From: Entamoeba invadens IP1
Taxonomy: Eukaryota > Evosea > Mastigamoebida > Endamoebidae
NCBI RefSeq assembly: GCF_000330505.1
Contig: NW_004191777.1
Location: 752,352 to 816,351 of the forward strand
Direction of reading: 5' to 3'
Length of the DNA stretch: 64,000 nt
Shown: positions 21,733 to 33,428 of the stretch, one piece after another
Position numbering within the stretch: the first letter of the stretch is position 1
Layout of the letters: every line of letters begins with the position of its first letter
Program-made: the position numbers and the translations under genes
Notes under the pieces: model-generated
What the model was told of the DNA's origin: nothing
Seen by the model: the letters and a program-made list of their open reading frames with translations, nothing else
Database searches by the model: none

Positions 21733-22415
21733 GCAGATTGGGTGTTTTACAACTATTATTCCTACGGTGGGTCATGTATCATTTAATATAGTTAATTTAT
21801 GGCATTGAGAGGAAGTTAGAAACAAAACATTGTATTATAAACTGTAGATTTATATACAATAGTTCAATAGTTTATAATGTAGTTTCAAGAATAAAAGACA
21901 ATGCTACATTATAAGGAAATAGAATTAAAATTGAGTGGGGAAAATACACGAAATATCTTTAAAATGAACTTTCTCTAGTTTTTTTTTATAACAAAAAATA
22001 CAATTTAAAGTAGTTTATAACAATTTCATTTTGAACAAAAATATGTATTAGAATGACTATAGTTTTCAATAATTTATTAAATAATTTATGAAACGAAGAA
22101 GAAGATAAACTGTCGACCCCAAAGTTTCGAAAAAATAGGAAAGAAATAAGGCAAACGAGTTAGTTTGGTGAATTAAATAAGAGCATTATATGTAAGGTAT
22201 TTTTTAGTAGAATAAAGTCGAAAACAACACCGAAATAATGACAAAGAAATATACATATCCATTGGAACAAAATAAAACAGTCAAATTGAATGTCAAATAA
22301 TGGGACAATCTTATTAATAATATTATTTTATTTTGCTAAGTAGGAACTTGTAAAAAAGAAGCCAAAAAGTCTGTTTTTACAAGAATGAAAAATAACAGGC
22401 TAAACTAAAAAATCA
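21733..22415. other. AT-rich intergenic region
   Basis: About 680 nt between two genes on the same strand. AT-rich with no convincing gene, repeat or RNA. It must hold the 3' end of the LRR transcript and the promoter of the Arf exchange factor gene. Confidence 0.55.
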
Positions 22416-25400
22416 ATGGCAGACAGTTTTCCCCTTAAAACACATTTGACGCACTTACAAACGTTTGTCGACAAGAAGAACAAAACATTCCAAGAAGTCT
22501 TCAATCAAACAATAACATCACTTAAGCCCGAGAATGTGTTTGACAAAAAAACGCAGTCTTCTCTCGTTGAGTGTATGCGGTGTGCGTTAACAATCGAATA
22601 CACATTGAGACAATCGGACAAATTGGTCCAAGCAATACAAGTACTTTGCAACACCACATTCATCCTCAACACATCTATGGAACAAATTCTGGACACGGCA
22701 TTCTCCTTTTTAACTGCGCATGTCATCAAGTCGAATAAACGTCTTGTGCAGTTTACAGTGTCACTCATCGACTTATCGCTTCCATTCGAACTCGACAAAA
22801 TGCACATATTAGAGAATTTCAAAGTGTTGAGTGACTTGTATGTCACATCACCAGCTCAGGACATGTGCCAAATCATGAGAGTGCAAAACAAACTGATTCT
22901 CCACGTCTTCGTCCAAGACGATAAGGCGGACGAGTCGATCTTATTGGAAGATACTTCAATCACTCTCGATAATGGAGTGAATATGCCACGACTGTCTATT
23001 ACCGGGAAAGTCCCTTTAAGAGAGCGCGCACTTTCAGTGAATGTGAAAACGTCTCCCCGATTCAAAAATTCGTTGAACTTGAAGAACACGCCGAATGACG
23101 ATATTTTTGTGAAACCAAAAACATCAGCGTCTCCGGGGATTACAAGTAAAATCGACAAACCAGAGAAAACACCGAAAGGAAGGAACTCTGAAGAAGAGAA
23201 GAAAGACAAAGATGAGAAGGAGTTTCTCTATGAAGATGATGAATGTCTCCAAGACGACACCGATACGGAAGAAGACTCTTCTCATTCAACAAGTGTGAAA
23301 ACAAATAACCAACTTGATACTCCACGAAGTGGGATTGACGAGAATGAAGACAAAAATGAGAACACAATTCAGTCCAATTCGACAGGACTCTTTAGCTCAG
23401 GGAGCTTAGGAAATTCGAGTGGTGAGGAGTTTATGGTACGAGACCAATTAATGAAGTTAAAGCGGGCGACTACAAAGATCGGGTCTGACCTTCAACGAGT
23501 GTGTTTGGGGTGTGACACTCCAGCACATCTTGAGGTCCTCAATTTCATCACCAAGGAAACCACATGCGACCACTCCAAAAAGCCGTTCTTCTCCAAATCG
23601 ATATTGGGAAGTCCATGGAATGAGTTAAGAGGAAAGCGTCCGATGGTGTTAAAGATGGAAAAGCGAATGTTGGAATTACTCAAATATTGGCTTGAAAAGA
23701 GTCCGGACTGTTGTGCGCCGACAGCTATCAATGGGTGGAACATGGACATCTGTGTGTCGATTGTCAAGAACATCTTTGGCGAGGACAAAACGAACTTTGT
23801 GAGTGCATTGAGTATCTTCTCGGCTATAGCTACAAAGTTTCGAGAACATATGCAGAATGAGGTTGGATATGTGACGAAACATGTCTTAGAATTTTTCTTG
23901 AAGTCGCCGTTTGTTGGTATGATGATAATGAAGTGTATTTAATAAGACATATATACACTTGTATGAATGAATATTAAGTAACACAATAGATTTGCACTTG
24001 TCACGCACAAACTGTTGATGTTAACAGAAATGAAGAAAATGTTCCAAGAGAATCAATTACTTGTTGATTTGTTTTTTAATAATGACTGTGTGAAGAACGG
24101 GGAGGACGTATTTGGCGATTTGCTCAATTGTTTGATATTTGTGATGACCCCGGAATTTAAAGTGGATTGTCCCGAGGAAGTTACAATAAAAATGCACGAC
24201 TCGATAAAGAAGGAGTGTCTTGGTGTTATTTCGGAAATAGTCGACTCTATTGAACTCTTGAAGAACAACGTCATCATCAATGAACAAAATGGATTTGTGG
24301 AAATTGATAAGACTGAAGGGAAAAAGACAGTTAGTCCACAAGGGTTACAACTTCTTGCGGACTGGAAGATGAAAATCTACAACTTGAAGGCGAAAGAACT
24401 CTTCAAAGAGAGTCCTAGTGAAGCAGTCAAGTTCATGATATCGAGCAAATTGTGTGAAGAGAATCCAAAGAGTGTTGCACAGTTTTTAATGGAGATGCCA
24501 CAAATAGACAAGACATCATTGGGAAAGTACTTGACGTCGAACAAAGAGTTCAACGAAACAGTGTTTAAAGAGTATATGAGTTTGATTGATTTCAAAGGAC
24601 AAGGTGTTGACAGTGCGTTGCGAACGATGTTTGGCCTATTTGTCATGCCTGGAGAAGGACAAGTAGTGGACAGAGTCATGGAACATTTTGCAGCAAGGTA
24701 TGCCGAATGCTTCAAAAAGGAACTCGACGAACTCCAAATTGGGTCTTCGCAAGTCTATTTCTTGGCGACTACAATCATCTTCCTTTCCACAGAAACGCAC
24801 AACGCTAATGTCAAAACACGGACTATGGACACGTATGAAAAGTTTAAGGGGATGGTAGAACAATTCAAATTCACGTTGCCTGATGACTACTTGAAGCCAT
24901 TGTATGATAGTGTGACTCAAAATGCATTTTTGATACCAGAACAGAAGGTGGAGGAGAAACATGACAATAAAGTGTATGTCAATGAGATCAAAACGAATCC
25001 ACGACAACGAGGGATGATTCTTATAATGACAAGCGAGCTTGCGGACTTTGCGAAGAATGGCATGATACCCCCAAGAGACACCGTGATGTTATTAAGTCGA
25101 GACATCTTAAAGGCGTTTTTGGATACTGCAGTGCCTATCTTACTGAAGTACTTTAAATTGGTGTTTGAAGATAACGTGGCTGAGACTGTGAGGTGTTTGA
25201 AGTCGGTGATTGAAGCTACGATACTAATGGAATGCTTTGACTCCACTGCGAAAATAATGAACTTCATTTGTTCATTCTCGGTATATGCAAATTTCACGCC
25301 ACCGAAAGAGGTGAATTATAAGGCAACGAAGTTGGTGTTGGAGTTGTGTGAATCATCACCGGAACATTTGCACCAAGGGTGGGTCGACGCATTTACCGTG

Positions 25401-27536
25401 TTCTCGCGACTCGAGCAGATGGGGATATTGGACCACCCCAGTATTCCGCCTCTCACTGGAATACCCAAAAACACGAGAAAATTGTTCTTCATGGAAGTGC
25501 AGCATAAATTGTATTCGCCAAAGGACTTGAAAATAGGGTTTCCAATTGCACAAGAATTGACTGTGATTAAGAACCAACTGAAACCAGAGACTGAATTGCT
25601 CAACAATATATTCACGAAACTGGCTTTGTTGGGTCAAAATGAATTTACAGAGATGATTAAATGCTTGAGTAAAGCGGCACTAGTCGAATTGAACTGCTTT
25701 AGTCCTCCCATGTTCTTATTGAATCGATTTGAGGAAATAGTGAAAGGGTACTTTGAGAAAGGAGAGAAGAAGAAAAGCTTGGAGATGGTGGATGCGATAC
25801 GAGAATTTCTGTTACAATGTGGGCTCCACCCACATATCAATGTTGCGAAAAAGGCGGTGTCGACGTTCTTCGAGTTCAGCCAGAGAGACGTCTTTTCCGA
25901 ATATACCAGTAAACTCAAACCGATTGTTGTATTGATGTGCGACACACCACTGCTCCAATGCCGGTCGTACATTTTGGATGTGTTGAAAAGCGAGTTGAAA
26001 ACACTTGCGAACTACGTTGCGAGTTCATGGAAAGAGATACTAGAAGTCCTCTATGTAGCGAGTTTGGATGAGAACATCGACTTGGTGAAGAGTGGGTACG
26101 ACACGTTGTCTATCATTGTTGAGGACAAAATACCATACGACGAAAAGAATACTGTTTATATGCTCAAGACGCTTGTAAAATATGGATTGATTAAAGACAA
26201 ATCGGTTGTGCAAGACAAACGCAATGAGCCAATGATCATTGCTGGAGTGACGCATGTACTTGAGAAGTTCAAAGTTGAAGACATCGACTTGGAGACCGAT
26301 GGAAGGTTCTTTGAATCCTTTTTCGACGTCTTGCGAGCATATAGAAAGATCACAGCAAGTCCTTTCATCATATTCACGTCATTAGCAGCACAAGCGATTT
26401 CAAATACAGTCGACAAATTCTGTAATAAAATCACTGAGGAGACTTGGTGGTTTATTATTAACAAAATATACTTTAAGATACTAGAAGAGGTTGGATACTA
26501 CCACAGAAAGGACGAGAGTCTTGTGAATACACGACCGGATGAATGGTGGTCGTCTGTATGTCTCACATCGTTTATGCGAATGTCAAACTATATTCTGCAA
26601 CACCCGGACAAACTCTCTGGATTTATCGGAGACGTCTTCCATATTGGAGTTGTGTTTTCATTGCAGGGCTTTGTCGCAGCGGAGAACATCGGACTTATGA
26701 TCATCAAAATGACACAGCCGTTCTTTGTGGAGAACAAAGAGTTCATTGTTTTGTACAACATGATTGTGTCGAATGTGTGTGAGTATATCTATCAATACGT
26801 TTTGAGTCAGAAGGAGAAGAATGTGAAGAAGGAAGAGAAAGAAGTGAGTGTGGGGACTCCACAGAAGGAAACGCCAGAAGCCGACAAGTGCTCGAATTGT
26901 GGGAAAGAGTTGAGTCAGTTTGAGGTGATACACTGCCCCCTTTGTGAGGACAAGTTCTGTTGTGTCGAGTGCAAGAGAGAGAAAATTGGCAAAGAACACC
27001 ATCAAATAGTGAAGAAGAAGAATATTGAAGAACACTTCTACCCAGTCACGTTTAGTACCCCAAAACTCGACTTCCCAACACTGACCATTTCAACATCAAA
27101 ACTGTTTGGAGTGCTTGAGGACAACTTGAACAAATTGGTCACTGTCTCGAAGGAAGAGGACGAGAAGGTGATGATCAGTTTGATCGAGTATGATATTAAA
27201 GTGATGGCTGAGATCAAATTGAATGAAAGTGACAAACAGAATGTCACTGACGTATCAAATTCAGTTGAATACTTCTTGATCGCTTTTGCTCGAGCCGTCG
27301 GGACGGTCTTCCCTGAAGTTGTTGTTGGTTTACTTGACAAATTTTTGGCTATCCCCTCAGAGACAATGTTATCGTTCTTGTTCCAGTTTATTAACTCATG
27401 TACCAAGGAACTCATGAACGTCATTTACAAGCAGAATTACAGACAACTCATATCACTGGTCTCTCACGAGTCAAAGGAAATCAGAGAGAGTTTGTCGGCT
27501 GTTTTACTCAACGTTTATAATGCGGCCCAAATATAA
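22416..27536 (+). CDS. BIG-type Arf guanine nucleotide exchange factor with a zinc finger insert
   Basis: Exons 22416-23908 and 23990-27536 join across an 81-nt intron (GTTTGT...TAG, phase 2) to about 1679 residues. A DCB/HUS-type helical N-terminus, including FFLKSPFALVTHKLLML at the junction, is followed by a Sec7 domain (about 625-805) with VFKEYMSLIDFKGQGVDSAL and PGEGQVVDRVMEHFAARY, the latter carrying the catalytic Glu finger. Large HEAT-like regions (HDS) follow, as in BIG1/BIG2/Sec7, which activate Arf at the trans-Golgi and endosomes. A Cys/His cluster near residues 1463-1505 (CSNCGKEL, CPLCEDKFCCVEC, HHQIV) resembles a MYND-type zinc finger, an unusual addition. A long Ser/Glu-rich linker sits at about 240-330. 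Without splicing the gene would appear as two proteins. Confidence 0.88.
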
Positions 27537-27682
27537 CCAATTCATCATTTGTTTTTTATTTCCATTCGATTCCAATTATAATAATATTATTTATTATACT
27601 AATAGTATATTTTATAATACTTAGATTTTATAATAAAGTATTCCAATGTTACTAATTAGAATCAAAATTAAAATGAACGAAT

Positions 27683-28813
27683 TTATTCCACATCAACAGC
27701 AAGTTCTGATGTTCGAGAAGGTTGTAAATTATCAGAAGAACTTTCTGAGAATTTTGGAATAGTCGGTTGGACGACTCGAGTGAGTTTGTCCAAGTTGTAA
27801 TTGAGTGTTGGAGGGATCATTGAAGACTTAATTGTTACTGGGGTGGATAGACTATACACAATGATTGGTGTTTCAGCGAAATACCTCCTCTCGTCTGTAT
27901 CGATGATGACAACACTTATGAAGTAATCGACGGAAAAGACACCACCAATGTTTTTGTAAGAGCTTGTGAGGGGAACACCTTTTAATGGGAGTCGGATTGG
28001 GATCTTTTCCCCTTTAATGACGATGCCATCCATAATTTCAAACTTCTTTAAAATTGTGATTTGCGACTCGGTGTTGTTGTTCCAACTCTCTTTTCTTATG
28101 ATGTGCAATTCAATGCCACTCAACATCATTTTAATGTTTCGCATGATCAAGTCGCCCATTACCAAATCGCCATAAGAACAATAAACAGACTTCCTCAAGT
28201 GCAGTCCACACTGGATATTCCTTTCCACACAAAATTCAAGATTAATTGATGGAGCAACGGGTGTGATTTCAGACGGAATAAACACATAAAGTTCTTGTTC
28301 GAAATATGGTCTTGGGGGATATTTTGTTTGAATTTGGACCCTGAGGAAGTACTGCAATTGTGCGGCTTCGCCAATGAAAGTTTCGTAATGTTGGAATGGC
28401 TTAATGAAATGAAATGGTATCAATGTTTTCTCTTGGAACAAAATGCCCCCACGAGAAGGTTCAAGTACTTGCTCAGTGAATTGGTACGTCTTTCCGGTAG
28501 GGATGATCTCTAAGAGTTACTTTTAAATGGACTCTAAGTATAGTTTCATTTATAATAAAATAGTAGAATGAATGGTTTTAAAAATAGCAAACAAACTGAT
28601 CTGTCCGACTAACGATATTTTAATTCCTGAGTGTTGAATTTGCTTCGACGGATCAATCAAAGTGATCAAAATCTTTCCTTTGAGGTCATCATCTTTGCCG
28701 TACTGCAATAACGTTTTTTTGAGGTTTGTCCGCATCACATCAACTTTTTTGTGGTCGTAATCGTTGTCGATCAATGCTTCAAATTTTGCATTACCCGAAA
28801 AGAAATATTCCAT
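27683..28813 (-). CDS. VPS26: Retromer subunit VPS26
   Basis: Two exons on the minus strand, 28813-28597 and 28509-27683, with an 87-nt intron (GTTTGT...TAG, phase 1) give 347 residues. The first exon holds KGKILITLIDPSKQIQHSGI and KISLVGQI. The second continues with the arrestin-like fold typical of VPS26: GEAAQLQYFLRVQI, KKFEIMDGIVIKGEKIPIRL and FSVDYFISVVIIDTDERRYF. VPS26 joins VPS35 and VPS29 in retromer, which recycles cargo from endosomes. In Entamoeba, retromer is linked to transport of hydrolases into phagosomes. The C-terminal 45 residues are a Ser/Thr-rich tail. A GAACT lies about 30 nt before the ATG. Length is close to the usual 330. Confidence 0.93.
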
Positions 28814-29890
28814 CTATAAGTATCTTCCTGGATTTTAAAGTTCAGTTTTTTGTGATGGACAATACAAATTGTTTTTTAAAATGTTTTTTGATGATATATA
28901 GTAGAACAGTATAATTTTTATACAATGTATTTTATTACTATAAAAATAATAAAATTTTAATAATTGTGTTATATTTTTTTAGTTAAAGAAATATCAAAAA
29001 AAACACATAAAAACGGGAAAATGAAAAAAGATGCATTAAGTAATAAAAAGAACTTAAAATAAAAGTAAGTTTTGTTTAATTAAAAAATGGTTGTCAAACA
29101 GGTTATTATTTACTAATTTAATTTCATTTAAAAAAACTATTTTTAAACAACAATTAAAATGTATTTTTGTAATAAGAAAACGGGAAAAATATTCCCGATA
29201 TTGTTCGGTATAATAAGGTATTGAAAAATTAGTCAAGAAAATTCATTTTTTTGAGTTTTTAATAAATAGACAGAAAAATAAAAAAAAATTAGGAATGGAC
29301 ATTCTTATTATATTATATTGATTTTATTTACTATTACAAATCACAAAACAAAATAAAAAAATAAAAAAATGAAATTCATAACGTTTTTTTTTATGTAATA
29401 AATACTTTTAACAACTTTAAACTATTTATTATAATTTATAAAATAATAAACCATAACCAATTAATGAAGCAGACGGTTTCACATAAACAGAAGTTCATTA
29501 TTTAATTCAAATGAATTATATACTTTTGTATAAAGCGAAACAATTAAAAAAATAAAAAAAAACTTAAAATACCAAACTTCGAGAGTGGTTCACTTTTTTT
29601 AGATTTTATTAATAAAAATAAACAATATAAACTAATAAAACACACAATTTAGTCTGAGAGTTATACAAAAGAAAGATAACCCCAACCATTAGAAGGCAAA
29701 AAGAGCCAAACCTTACCAAAGTTTAGAACGGTCGAGTAACTTGAAACAAAAAAAACGATGGAACTTGAAAAGGGGAGTTTCTAAAACGGACTTCTTGTTG
29801 AGAAATTAAAGGAATAGTAAGAAAGTTAAAGCAAACTAGTAAAAAAAAGGGCGAATAAGAATTGATTTAAAAATATCCAACAAAGGAAAA
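28814..29890. other. AT-rich intergenic region
   Basis: About 1.1 kb between divergent VPS26 and Rac genes. Very AT-rich with long A and T tracts. No gene is supported; the few reading frames are made of Asn, Lys, Ile and Phe codons. From about 29640 the composition becomes less AT-rich, which may mark the Rac promoter region. Confidence 0.55.
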
Positions 29891-29906
29891 GAACTGAACT
29901 GAACTG
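29891..29906 (+). promoter_or_regulatory. Triple GAACT element before Rac
   Basis: GAACT is repeated three times at 5-nt spacing, 16-31 nt before the Rac ATG. GAAC is the Entamoeba-specific core promoter element. A TATA-like GATTTAAAAATA lies about 25 nt upstream, near 29861-29872. Confidence 0.6.
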
Positions 29907-29921
29907 TAAAAGAAGCCAAAG

Positions 29922-30512
29922 ATGCAAGCGGTAAAGTGCGTGATAGTCGGTGATGGAGCTGTAGGGAAGACATGCCTTCTGATCAGTTACACCACGAATG
30001 CATTCCCCAATGAATACATTCCTACCGTCTTTGACAATTATAGTGCAACAGTGATGGTAGATTCAAAGCCAATTAACTTGGGGTTATGGGATACAGCAGG
30101 ACAAGAAGACTATGATAGACTTAGACCACTTTCATATCCACAGACAGACGTGTTTCTTATTTGTTTCTCTGTTGTCTCTCCTCCTTCTTTTGATAACGTA
30201 TCATCAAAGTGGCAACCTGAAGTCGTTCACCATTGCCCTAAGACTCCTTGCCTCCTTGTCGGAACTAAGTTGGATATGAGAGAAGACAAAGACCAACTCA
30301 AGCGACTCGAGGAGAAAAAGATCACCCCAATCACCACTGAACAGGGTATGGCTAAGGCAAAAGATATCGGAGCTGTTAAGTACATCGAATGTTCTGCTCT
30401 CACACAGAAAAATTTGAGACTCGTCTTCGATGAGGCAGTGAGAGCCGTCATCTCTCCCGCTGCAGGCGCTACAAAATCATCAGGCAAAAAACAAGGGTGC
30501 GCTCTGTTCTGA
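29922..30512 (+). CDS. Rac/Rho-family small GTPase
   Basis: A 196-residue Rac, highly conserved: [11 protein letters not shown] (P-loop), [11 protein letters not shown] (effector loop), [18 protein letters not shown] (switch II), GTKLDMRED (nucleotide specificity, TKxD as in Rho proteins) and ECSAL. The Rho-specific insert is present (residues about 120-138). The tail is short and basic (GKKQG) and ends CALF, a CAAX box. It should control actin remodelling, phagocytosis and motility. No introns. One of several Rac paralogues expected in the genus; subgroup not assigned. Confidence 0.95.
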   Translation: MQAVKCVIVGDGAVGKTCLLISYTTNAFPNEYIPTVFDNYSATVMVDSKPINLGLWDTAGQEDYDRLRPLSYPQTDVFLICFSVVSPPSFDNVSSKWQPEVVHHCPKTPCLLVGTKLDMREDKDQLKRLEEKKITPITTEQGMAKAKDIGAVKYIECSALTQKNLRLVFDEAVRAVISPAAGATKSSGKKQGCALF

Positions 30513-31687
30513 TTCTCATTAAGATGAATAATTGGTCTATTCATTTTTGTTTCGGTTTGACGGGTTCGTCGCCTTCTTCTATACTCGCCGTCTTTTGACC
30601 TTCTCTTTTATAGCTCTTTTTATTAAAAGTTTTATTAGTTAGTATTCAACTCTTTTCTTTGGAAAATCGTTTAAATTTGTTTTTTCGAATTTTTTAATAC
30701 AGAAGTCAGTCACTTGATTTATCTCTATTATAATAAATCTGTTCTATTTTTTTATTTTTAATGAAAACAATATTATTTTTTATAATGTTATAAAAAAATT
30801 ATTAATACCAAAAAAAAGTTATTCAATTTTTTGAAGTATTAACAACTATTATATATAGTTGTTAATATTATTATTAGTATACAATTATAATGTATGATTT
30901 TATAACATAAAGTCTGTTTTCTATTTAACGATATTCTAAAAATATAACAAAGAAAAGAACAAGACCGAAAATATTAAACCATTATTTACTATACCCAATA
31001 TCGCTAATTAAAAACCATTAACTATTAATAAAATTGTCATTAATTAAAACTAATGTTAAACAAATCCTGAACATTGACTTTTTTCCAAATCACTTGTTGT
31101 CGTTTTCAATTTGATTCAAATGATAATTTGACATGTCTGCTCGATCTAATATGACATTTTATTCATTTCGAATGACCTGGTTGACGTGGTTTATTTCGTC
31201 ATATTCACATTTCAACGCCAACTTATAATTCGTTTTGGCTTTATAAATTTTTCAGTTGTTTAGCCATTTTGTTTTTTGTTATTTTTAACACATATTTCTA
31301 AAAAAGAACAAAAAAATAAAATACAAACCATTTTTTTGAAAAACAACTTTATTTTTATTATAAATTATAATACTGTTATTATAAATAATAGTAAAAACCC
31401 AATATCGTTAAATAGAAAACAGATTTTATAAAACATTGTTTTGCATTTTTTTAAAAGACTTTTGTATAGTAAAATAAATTATTAAATTATTAATAAATAA
31501 CTCTCTTTATTTTTAAATTAAAAATTTTAATTAATGTACTTGTAAATTTATAGTACTATAAACTATACAAAATTATACAAACTAATATAATAGTTTAAAT
31601 AAACTATATAATAGTAAACAGTTTTGTTCTATTAGAGATGTGTTGCACCAACATATATATCAAGACCCAACGATTTAGTCAATTAAC
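30513..31687. other. AT-rich intergenic region with a long hairpin
   Basis: About 1.2 kb between the ends of Rac (plus) and eL24 (minus). Apart from the inverted repeat at 30835-30869 I see no gene or RNA. Some stretches (31080-31260) are less AT-rich and include short frames without motifs. Confidence 0.5.
30835..30869. repeat. Inverted repeat, 15-bp arms
   Basis: Arms AGTATTAACAACTAT and ATAGTTGTTAATATT pair over 15 positions (one G-U) around a 5-nt TATAT loop. In RNA this would be a stable hairpin about 320 nt after the Rac stop. Function unknown. Confidence 0.75.
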
Positions 31688-32235
31688 TTACCTGGAATTG
31701 AAGTTAGTCTTACCAGCCTTTGGTTGCTTTGAAGCGGTCTTTGCTTTTGGGTGTGTTTCTTTCTTTCCCTCTTTCTTTGCTTCTTTCTTAGCAGCTTCCT
31801 TCTTAGCAGCATTGGTTGCCTTGATCTCCTTAATTTTCGCGATGGCTTCTTGTCTCTTCTTAGCGAGTTGTTCTGGAGTGTATGTCTGCTTTCTCTTTGC
31901 GATTTCTTCGGCAGAAATTCCGTGGTATCCTCTGATCACCTTGATCACTCTCTTTGCCTTCTTCTTGCCGACAACTTCTTGTTGGAGACCCTTTTTGTTA
32001 AGTTGTCTGTAAATTGCGGTCCAGAAAACTTTACGTGGGTTGGTCTTTCTCAAAAACGCAGACTCGGACTTTTTTGTGATGAATGTGAAGACTTTCATGT
32101 CCTCTCTCACAAACTTTCTGCCCTTTCCAATTGGGATTTTGAAACCACTGAATGAGCACACCTGGGTCCTAATCGTCAATATCGTTTCCGCTTTCTGCTT
32201 CTGAAAAAAGGTGTTGTAACAAACTTGATCGACAT
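31688..32235 (-). CDS. RPL24: Ribosomal protein eL24
   Basis: The start codon is in an 11-nt coding exon (32235-32225); a 56-nt intron (GTTTGT...TAG, phase 2) separates it from exon 2 (32168-31688). The 163-residue product begins MSIKTQVCSFSGFKI, matching the eL24 start, and continues with GRKFVREDMKVFTFITKKSE, FLRKTNPRKVFWTAIYRQLN and a Lys/Ala-rich tail. eL24 is a protein of the 60S subunit that forms a bridge to 40S. The usual second pair of zinc-binding Cys is absent, as in other eukaryotic forms. Without the intron the protein has no ATG, which confirms the splice model. An intron right after the start is common in ribosomal protein genes. Confidence 0.93.
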
Positions 32236-32795
32236 GTCTGCAAGAACTCAGGGTTCTGTTTCCAGTTTTCTTTACTATATATTTTAATTCTTTTTACTAT
32301 AACAATTTCCCGATGTTCGGCAGAAAATGTGAATCAATAAGAAACTTGAATTAATAATAATTAACAATAATGTATTATTTAAATATATTACATCTTATAT
32401 ATTTATTAAAATAGTAAATATATAAGATGTGATATTAGAACAATTATTAATTATAATAATAGTACAGTCAAAGGCGTCTAATTGTTGTAAATACAATTGT
32501 CGGACTTACTTATTTGTCGCACAACTGTCGTACACCCAATCATTTATGTGTACGACAATTAAATATTTTGTTTTCAAATCTGTGACTTTTGTCGACTTCA
32601 AACCCAAATTTTTAATAAAAAATAAATTTCAATATTAAAAAAAACTGTCTTTAAAATTAACTCATTCAAGACAAAGACGCCTTTGATTGGATTTTAATAA
32701 TTGTTATTGATAATTTTCTTTAACCAATTAAGAAACGATTAAAAATATTCAATTCGGAAACCATAAGAATGGAGAACAACTATAAAATTACCTTT
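32236..32795. other. Intergenic region with a 16-bp perfect hairpin
   Basis: Region between the eL24 start and the C2 gene end. It contains the inverted repeat at 32390-32430 and otherwise AT-rich DNA. Frames such as that at 32429-32638 show no protein motif. No gene is supported. Confidence 0.5.
32390..32430. repeat. Perfect inverted repeat, 16-bp arms
   Basis: ACATCTTATATATTTA (32390-32405) and TAAATATATAAGATGT (32415-32430) are exact reverse complements around a 9-nt loop. It lies about 155 nt upstream of the eL24 ATG. It could be a protein-binding site, a small-RNA source or the relic of a small element. Confidence 0.85.
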
Positions 32796-33392
32796 TTAGT
32801 AATATCCCATTGGATATCCACCTGGTCCAGGTGGTGGATACATTGGTGGATATCCACCCATAGGAGGTGGGTATGCCCCCATTGGTGGTGGGTAGGCACC
32901 CATAGGTGGTGGATAAGCTCCCATGGGAGGAGGATAAGCGCCCATTGGTGGAGGATAAGCACCCATAGGGGCCATAGGTGGTTGACACATACCCGGAGCC
33001 ATACCTGGCGCCATGTGGGGTGCACCACACATACCTGGTACGCCTCCTTTGTGAATGATTTGGATATGGATTTCTCCTTTTTTATCGAGACCAAGCCAAG
33101 TGTCGATCACTTGACCTGGGAATCCTTGTACGACACGGTAATGTGTTTTTCCAAGACTGTCATTCTTCCCGAAACGATCATAATCATAGCATTCAAAACG
33201 AATGTCTTCGCCAGGTGTTACTTGCATATTAAATGATCTGTTCCATTGTGGGTTACGAGTCATGTTACATGTTTGTGTTTGTTGTGTGCACTGACTGGTT
33301 ATGATTTTACAATACGGGTCGGATGATAACCCGCCAAAATCAGCACCTTTTAAGCTTCGTCCTTCAATGACTTTCAATTCAATGTTGAGCAT
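32796..33392 (-). CDS. C2-domain protein with a Pro/Gly/Tyr-rich repeat tail
   Basis: The start at 33392 (MLNIELKVIEGRSLKGADFG) is the first ATG and follows a good core promoter; 198 residues. Residues 1-120 form a C2 domain (SSDPYCKIIT, NPQWNRSF, DYDRFGKNDSLGKTHY) that should bind phospholipid in a calcium-dependent way, as Asp residues of the loops are kept. The tail has Met/Pro/Gly-rich sequence, with five tandem copies of MGAYPPP and then GGYPPMYPPPGPGG. This layout is typical of Entamoeba C2 proteins linked to membrane recruitment in phagocytosis and calcium signalling. The exact paralogue is not assigned. Confidence 0.88.
   Translation of the reverse strand: MLNIELKVIEGRSLKGADFGGLSSDPYCKIITSQCTQQTQTCNMTRNPQWNRSFNMQVTPGEDIRFECYDYDRFGKNDSLGKTHYRVVQGFPGQVIDTWLGLDKKGEIHIQIIHKGGVPGMCGAPHMAPGMAPGMCQPPMAPMGAYPPPMGAYPPPMGAYPPPMGAYPPPMGAYPPPMGGYPPMYPPPGPGGYPMGYY
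32857..32961 (-). repeat. Coding tandem repeat, five 21-bp units
   Basis: Five consecutive 21-nt units each encode the same heptapeptide (MGAYPPP, last one varying to MGGYPP). Third codon positions differ between copies, so the array is not very recent. Confidence 0.85.
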
Positions 33393-33405
33393 CGACGATG
33401 ACAAT

Positions 33406-33428
33406 CAAGTTCAACAGTTCATTTTATA
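33406..33428 (-). promoter_or_regulatory. Core promoter of the C2 gene
   Basis: On the minus strand, TATAAAATGAACTGTTGAAC holds an overlapping TATA-like box and the exact GAAC consensus AATGAACT, followed by a second GAACT. It lies 14-36 nt before the ATG. Confidence 0.65.

Noticed and set aside
31638..32012. Plus-strand frame of 124 codons rich in Phe, Leu and Ser
   Set aside because: It is the antisense of the Lys/Ala-rich eL24 gene, whose identity is certain.
32788..33236. Frames on both strands with Trp/His-rich repeats
   Set aside because: Alternate-frame translations of the 21-bp repeats of the C2 gene.
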